Source: Candidatus Omnitrophota bacterium (lineage in GTDB: Bacteria; Omnitrophota; Gorgyraeia; Gygaellales; Profunditerraquicolaceae). Taken from it: DNA of 8,210 nt. Positions within the stretch are counted from its first letter, which is position 1. The number at the start of each line of letters is the position of its first letter. The translations under genes and the position numbers were made by a program. The stretch lies in contig JAQUKF010000051.1 in assembly GCA_028719265.1 (NCBI GenBank), positions 1 through 8,210 of the forward strand. The letters are read 5' to 3'. The notes under the pieces were generated by a model that saw only the letters and a list, made by a program, of their open reading frames with translations, was not told the DNA's origin and made no database searches. Below are positions 5,701 to 8,210 of this stretch, piece after piece.

Positions 5701-8210
5701 AGACTGTATGCCCTTATCATCTTTGGCGCTTGATCTCTGACTGAAGGTTATATCGGAAGAGGCTGGCGTAATAGACAGCGAGGCTGGTTCCTGCGGATTA
5801 TCGGCAGGTTTTGACTGCGTAAGGGGAGACTGCGCCTTCCAGGGAGAAAAGGGCTTATTGGAATACGCTGCGATATCTGAATACCCGTCTATATCAAAAC
5901 CTTCCTTCATGATCTTTTCCCTGGCATCCAGGATCAACTTCAACGAATTAACCCCCTTTTCGGTAAGCCAAAGCTTGCCCTCCGCCCTCTCCGAAATCAA
6001 CCCTTCTTTCAAAAGGCAATCTATTGATTCCCCGAACTTGGCGTAAAGCATATGCTGTATTTCTGTATAAAGAATTATTAATTTGTTGTGAGGGTGGATT
6101 TCGATAAGCCTCCCCAGCAATTCATCCTTTGTGGAGGGAGAGGATTGCAACAGGTTCAGGAGAAAATTCTTCCTGAACTGCAAAGGTATATTCTCCGGAA
6201 GATTGGTTTCAACCTTGGAGAGCAAATCCGTGGTAAAAAGCAGGTCCCTGATAAAACGGAATACCCTTAAGTCTTCCGGCATGACAAAAACAATGATATT
6301 CTTCCATATATGAGTAGGCACGGGCACGATATCTACATTAAGCCTGCCGCTTTCAAGGAATTCCCGGCAAAAATCCAGTTCTGCGCTGCCTATGCGTCCG
6401 CCTGTAAGGTTATATTCATTGGAAATGTCCCTGAAGATCGCCTGCCATCTGGCTTGGTACAAATTGACCTCGCTGATAAAATTTTCCATAACAAAAGCGT
6501 CTATTGAATTCGATACGCTCCATGGCCCCTGGTCCGAAGGCCTGTTGACGATCAGGATATCTATATCGGGGATGATCCTTATCATAAATCCCTCTTCGTT
6601 AAACTTACCTGCCGCTAAATCCTTAAGCGTGGAATATATCCTCTTCCTTATATCCAGGTCCCCGTAAAAAGGAAATCCGAGCCCGTAAACTTCATAGACA
6701 AACGGTGCGTTGTTGATTTTCAAGGCGATCTGCCTGATCTTTTCCCTCTGCAGGGCAATGTCTAAGCTCAAATAAAAACTGTCCACTTTATCAAAAAGCT
6801 CCCTGGCTTTTCCCCTTAAGAGGCTGCCGGCCAGCTTATAATAATCATCCTCCCACTCCTGCTCCGAAGTCCCGCCTCCGGCACTTTTACGGGATACAAG
6901 ATCCTGGATGAACAAAATCAGGTCTTCGCAATCCTGTATGTTCTCATCCTCCAAAAGAAGCTCTACCGCCATCACGAATTGGCTGACAAACTCGCTGTCG
7001 CTGCTGGAAGAAGTTATCCTGGGGAGATACTGCTGCATTAATTCCTTTTCTTTTATCTCTCTGGCCGGCCTTTGGAAAATATACGGATTAGCCAATTCCT
7101 GTATATGCTCCATCATTGCCAGGATGCCTTCATCTTTTATAACCTGCGCCCTCAGCACCTGTTTTACTCTGTCTTTTATTAGTTCGATTCTTTCGGGAAG
7201 GACCCTATAGAGGCTCGAAAGGTTCAACTCGGGAATTATTCCGGAGAGTTTATCTATGATGACTTTTCTGGCTTCAGGAGGGGCCCTTCCTATGACTTCG
7301 GTAAGATAATAATCCTGCTTACCCGTTTGCCCGTTCCTGGTCGATTTGACCAGGCCGATCTTTGTAAGCCAGTATAGTTCCTTGTTGAATACGCTTATGT
7401 GGAACGGCTTTTTGGTTCTAATATTATTCCCTCTGGCCATCATTAACTCGACAGCAGTCAAAGGCCTGCCGGCATCCGCCAGGTCCTTTAACCCTTCCAG
7501 CAAGGATCCTTTCCTGCCTTCCGTATCAACGTTTATCTCCGCGTTCATTATGCAGCCAAGGCCGACATGCAAATCCAGATTATCTGTAAGATCGTTACCG
7601 AGAATAAATTCATTCCATAAAGATTCAATATTCCGCAAATAAAGAGCGCTGGTATTCAATAAATTGATATTATAACTCTCTTTCTCAAGGTCCAGCTCTA
7701 ATACCTCGGCTGCGCCCGATGCCTGTAACGCGTTTATCTCCACGCGCATACTTCCTGCGCGTACTAATATAAGACGCAGAAGCAAGCGGCCGTCCAGCAT
7801 AAATACACGCTCTATCATCATCTGACTGTGGCCAAAACGCTTGGATGCGCTGTGAATCCTTCTATTTAAATAACTCCGGAACTCCTTCTGTAGTTCCAGA
7901 GATACCTTCCGGCCAAAGAATCCGGATGCGCGTTTCCCGTTGTTAAAGGCAGGGAATATATGCAGGCGATGGCCCGATATTTCTATGAATCCATCAGGGT
8001 GCACAATAGACGGGTCGGCTTGGCTGGGCGCAAACTCTTTAAGCCACGCCAAAAGCTCGGGGCTATTCATAAATACCATGACCTGCCGGCGCTTGGCATC
8101 ACTACGCAGGATTATTTCTTCATTATCCCTGACAAGCAGAGCGTTATACTCGCGGAATTCAATTTTGGCCAACAGGGTATCGCCCTTATTATCCCTCAGT
8201 TCCAGGCAAT
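2716..8210 (-). CDS. Giant multidomain membrane protein, 5' end outside the window
   Basis: The frame is open from the right edge to TAA at 2716-2718, at least 1830 codons. The first start-like codon inside (TTG at 8172) is probably not the start: the 12 codons before it are open, protein-like (LELRDNKGDTLL), and no Shine-Dalgarno is evident. Residues below count from that TTG. Visible order: unassigned 1-230; winged-helix-like 235-292; helical 300-480; possible nucleotidyltransferase-like core 485-650; winged-helix-like 678-745; Ser/Pro/Gln-rich linker 770-832; GNAT-like 843-925; unassigned 1005-1190; kinase-like 1195-1400; hydrophobic segments near 1486-1508, 1514-1534, 1588-1606, 1625-1645 and 1651-1664 with HEGLH at 1607-1611; basic repeat region 1690-1750; Gln/Lys/Glu-rich tail 1792-1815, possibly coiled coil. 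No signal peptide can be judged because the N-terminus is missing. Such long mosaic proteins are typical, in my knowledge, of Omnitrophota. The overall function is unknown; regulation or signalling at the inner membrane is an inference from the domain mix. Confidence 0.85.
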   Translation of the reverse strand, partial: CLELRDNKGDTLLAKIEFREYNALLVRDNEEIILRSDAKRRQVMVFMNSPELLAWLKEFAPSQADPSIVHPDGFIEISGHRLHIFPAFNNGKRASGFFGRKVSLELQKEFRSYLNRRIHSASKRFGHSQMMIERVFMLDGRLLLRLILVRAGSMRVEINALQASGAAEVLELDLEKESYNINLLNTSALYLRNIESLWNEFILGNDLTDNLDLHVGLGCIMNAEINVDTEGRKGSLLEGLKDLADAGRPLTAVELMMARGNNIRTKKPFHISVFNKELYWLTKIGLVKSTRNGQTGKQDYYLTEVIGRAPPEARKVIIDKLSGIIPELNLSSLYRVLPERIELIKDRVKQVLRAQVIKDEGILAMMEHIQELANPYIFQRPAREIKEKELMQQYLPRITSSSSDSEFVSQFVMAVELLLEDENIQDCEDLILFIQDLVSRKSAGGGTSEQEWEDDYYKLAGSLLRGKARELFDKVDSFYLSLDIALQREKIRQIALKINNAPFVYEVYGLGFPFYGDLDIRKRIYSTLKDLAAGKFNEEGFMIRIIPDIDILIVNRPSDQGPWSVSNSIDAFVMENFISEVNLYQARWQAIFRDISNEYNLTGGRIGSAELDFCREFLESGRLNVDIVPVPTHIWKNIIVFVMPEDLRVFRFIRDLLFTTDLLSKVETNLPENIPLQFRKNFLLNLLQSSPSTKDELLGRLIEIHPHNKLIILYTEIQHMLYAKFGESIDCLLKEGLISERAEGKLWLTEKGVNSLKLILDAREKIMKEGFDIDGYSDIAAYSNKPFSPWKAQSPLTQSKPADNPQEPASLSITPASSDITFSQRSSAKDDKGIQSSLPAKKTNIRLGKPQGNIIKVFQPSLFDTLLRIGLWDGEAMVGEFVLRRENLKAKKIWIEDFETTEELREKKGLYYYLGALKIARYFSVRGITVEKIKKIAPESEAKENNSYILPGQLTLDSITSSPFDNKASSGDNDEDFYSEIQKYWKESIAALRRQANPLKMGKNTTTIPRKGSCGKNRGFGIEVRIDCRQIKDYKEISWNAAGNDLLLTNIAGEDLIINVLGRGIKFEDLDTVWVGDTEYALMPSGDIPGKMTLRKVNGVSGDGVPSFDESETYILDKNRQGKTIVDLLKLVKNDEVVKFFGTGFGPGTPRIDQGHDDNGWGDNLEVEAPGDWDRKMTLLAGRFKPVFIKEAIENALTADNGKFMREVFAGMRIDSRQVDSLKVSFAQEGPSYGVFRAGVKLKDGSVRYFGLNIALNNSLNQELEQDYRNLNTLYALQDKNKLNLVPRPYAIGKGTFAAGNEAVGISLFAVEWLDGYIELHRDGYFNESKLCLLNNYLDTRLPASYESLDKEEAVCLRKKIIFMMTLIFASGYDEIKGGLFIERLSLNNGDFMAKRAEGSFDLRLITARGLSRIRVKEFLNRLLEYENIEFVEKSVKDGSIINREVKFRLYEDISEVKEGVTEALIVLHGESKGRDLSSKWFSEVPGLDSSKAMTHKGALFCGAVALLVYAMLETMGFVFALPGISFVSRLVLETACVFLVISGITKAWEIVLRKICQIRAGPAGRIAELDESSGRIRFYALEATTKMIRNTDSLFKKVPLLAVRFLLKNAFYPFIFIHEGLHKYVALFRNNEGLTYFAQGSIILALAFFTQITYLPFAGVDMIDVMELILLLFCGQRLNSAENAKDEEIPFRQPFLKDKPRQVHLTIPKIEVRPVKLRKVTIKARKVVIKIRRFQNKKTRKPNIKTRTIKIINRGKIKQTFFRLAVNLFKGAGFMLYRACAKAMGSEKISDETGITAGGMVHNIDQKVQKIEQKNQQDQLAESEVSGDG
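3004..3066 (-). repeat. Seven-residue basic tandem repeat in the giant protein
   Basis: Residues 1703-1723 read PVKLRKV, TIKARKV, VIKIRRF: three tandem copies of x-[VI]-K-x-R-[KR]-[VF]. NIKTRTI (1732-1738) is a fourth, separated copy. The surrounding region 1690-1750 holds about 22 Lys/Arg in 58 residues. Following the last hydrophobic segment, it is likely cytoplasmic by the positive-inside rule and could bind lipid headgroups or nucleic acid; this is inference. Confidence 0.65.
3178..3720 (-). other. Membrane segment with HExxH, site-2-protease-like
   Basis: Residues 1485-1665 hold about five hydrophobic segments. The third ends in FIFIHEGLHKY, placing H1607-E-x-x-H1611 at the membrane edge, as in zinc metallopeptidases. 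In the fifth, TYLPFAGVD (1642-1650) keeps the Pro-x4-Asp spacing of the N-x-x-P-x-x-x-x-D-G motif of site-2 (M50) proteases, with Asn replaced by Thr and Gly by Met. The 43 residues between the two motifs are fewer than usual for M50, so this may be another membrane HExxH family. Confidence 0.45.
3973..4590 (-). other. Kinase-like, probably degenerate, region of the giant protein
   Basis: Residues 1195-1400 suggest a protein-kinase/aminoglycoside-phosphotransferase-like fold: a glycine-containing hairpin EGPSYGVFRAGVKLKDG (1217-1233), a strand FGLNIAL (1238-1244), an acidic helix with NLNTLYAL, a VPRPYAIGKG turn and a hinge-like FAVEWLDGYIELH (1297-1309). The strand where the ATP-binding lysine would sit carries Asn. 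No HxDxxxxN loop is seen; only NNGDF (1376-1380) and D1390 could stand in. I infer a pseudokinase-like binding domain, if the fold is right. Confidence 0.35.
5398..5646 (-). other. GNAT-like segment of the giant protein
   Basis: Residues 843-925 include LWDGEAMVGEFVLRR, a strand KKIWIEDFETTEELREKKGL and a helix YYYLGALKIARYFSVRG. The order (strand pair with 'G.mVGe', acidic strand, R-x-K-x-G-like turn, long helix) recalls motif A of GNAT acetyltransferases, where R/Q-x-x-G-x-G/A binds the acetyl-CoA pyrophosphate. Here the loop reads REKKGLYYYLG, which lacks the second close glycine, so activity is doubtful. Confidence 0.35.
5938..6141 (-). other. Second winged-helix-like segment of the giant protein
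   Basis: Residues 678-745 start with SPSTKDELLGRLIEIHP and end with SIDCLLKEGLISERAEGKLW followed by LTEKG. 'LLKEGLI....GKLWLTEKG' is a classical winged-helix ending (recognition helix, wing, then T-x-K-G as in MarR/PadR-like proteins). It lies just before the Ser/Pro-rich linker at 770-832. Confidence 0.5.
6217..6720 (-). other. Possible nucleotidyltransferase-like core of the giant protein
   Basis: Residues 485-652 include YGLGFPFYGDLDI (496-508), PDIDILIVN (535-543) and LNVDIVPV (611-618). The nucleotidyltransferase superfamily uses a G-[GS] turn, a D-x-D on a strand, and a third Asp on a later strand. D536/D538 with D614 fit the last two, but the canonical Gly-Ser turn is not at the usual distance, and D505/D507 is a rival D-x-D. 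Treat as a weak hypothesis. Confidence 0.25.
7297..7470 (-). other. First winged-helix-like segment of the giant protein
   Basis: Residues 235-292 begin with RPLTAVELMMA, continue with VFNKELYWLTKIGLVKS and end with a polar turn and DYYLTE. The pattern helix, recognition-like helix, then 'L..iGLv....g...YyLT' is the usual signature of winged helix-turn-helix domains. Such domains mostly bind DNA but some bind proteins. No alignment was possible. Confidence 0.5.

Noticed and set aside
8170..8172. TTG as the start of the giant gene
   Set aside because: The frame stays open upstream to the window edge with protein-like codons, and no Shine-Dalgarno is visible before the TTG.

Overview
The window is read almost entirely from the minus strand. 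In transcription order it holds: (1) the 3' part of a giant multidomain gene, open at the right edge (at least 1830 codons; stop at 2716-2718); (2) a 174-base gap with a strong sigma70-type promoter, an intrinsic-terminator hairpin and a possible 51-codon ORF; (3) a complete gene for an exported protein resembling the ChaN/TraB (TIKI/EreA-like) fold; (4) after 31 bases, the 5' part of an exported calcineurin-like metallophosphoesterase, cut by the left edge. No tRNA, rRNA, CRISPR array or transposase was recognised.

Organism: no marker gene is present, so this is inference. A very long protein combining regulatory-looking domains, a degenerate kinase-like region and a membrane HExxH segment, beside Sec-exported proteins with QDAH...GFH motifs, resembles what I know from Candidatus Omnitrophota (OP3) genomes. 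The promoter and Shine-Dalgarno sites are ordinary bacterial ones. Base composition is moderate and similar across the genes, with no visible sign of recent transfer.

The giant protein reads, in order: an unassigned N-terminal part, a winged-helix-like segment, helical regions, a possible nucleotidyltransferase-like core, a second winged-helix-like segment, a Ser/Pro-rich linker, a GNAT-like segment, a kinase-like region lacking the usual catalytic residues, about five hydrophobic segments with an HEGLH motif and a later Pro-x4-Asp motif spaced as in site-2 (M50) proteases, a lysine/arginine-rich region with a seven-residue tandem repeat, and a Gln/Lys/Glu-rich tail. All these domain calls are from eye alone.

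The two downstream genes are probably co-transcribed: the spacing is short and the second has a strong Shine-Dalgarno. Both products appear to be exported. The promoter and hairpin before them suggest transcription partly independent of the giant gene and possibly attenuated. The functional link among the three proteins is unknown. The best leads are the leader between the giant gene and the ChaN-like gene, and the combination of DNA-binding-like modules with a membrane protease-like C-terminus in one polypeptide.
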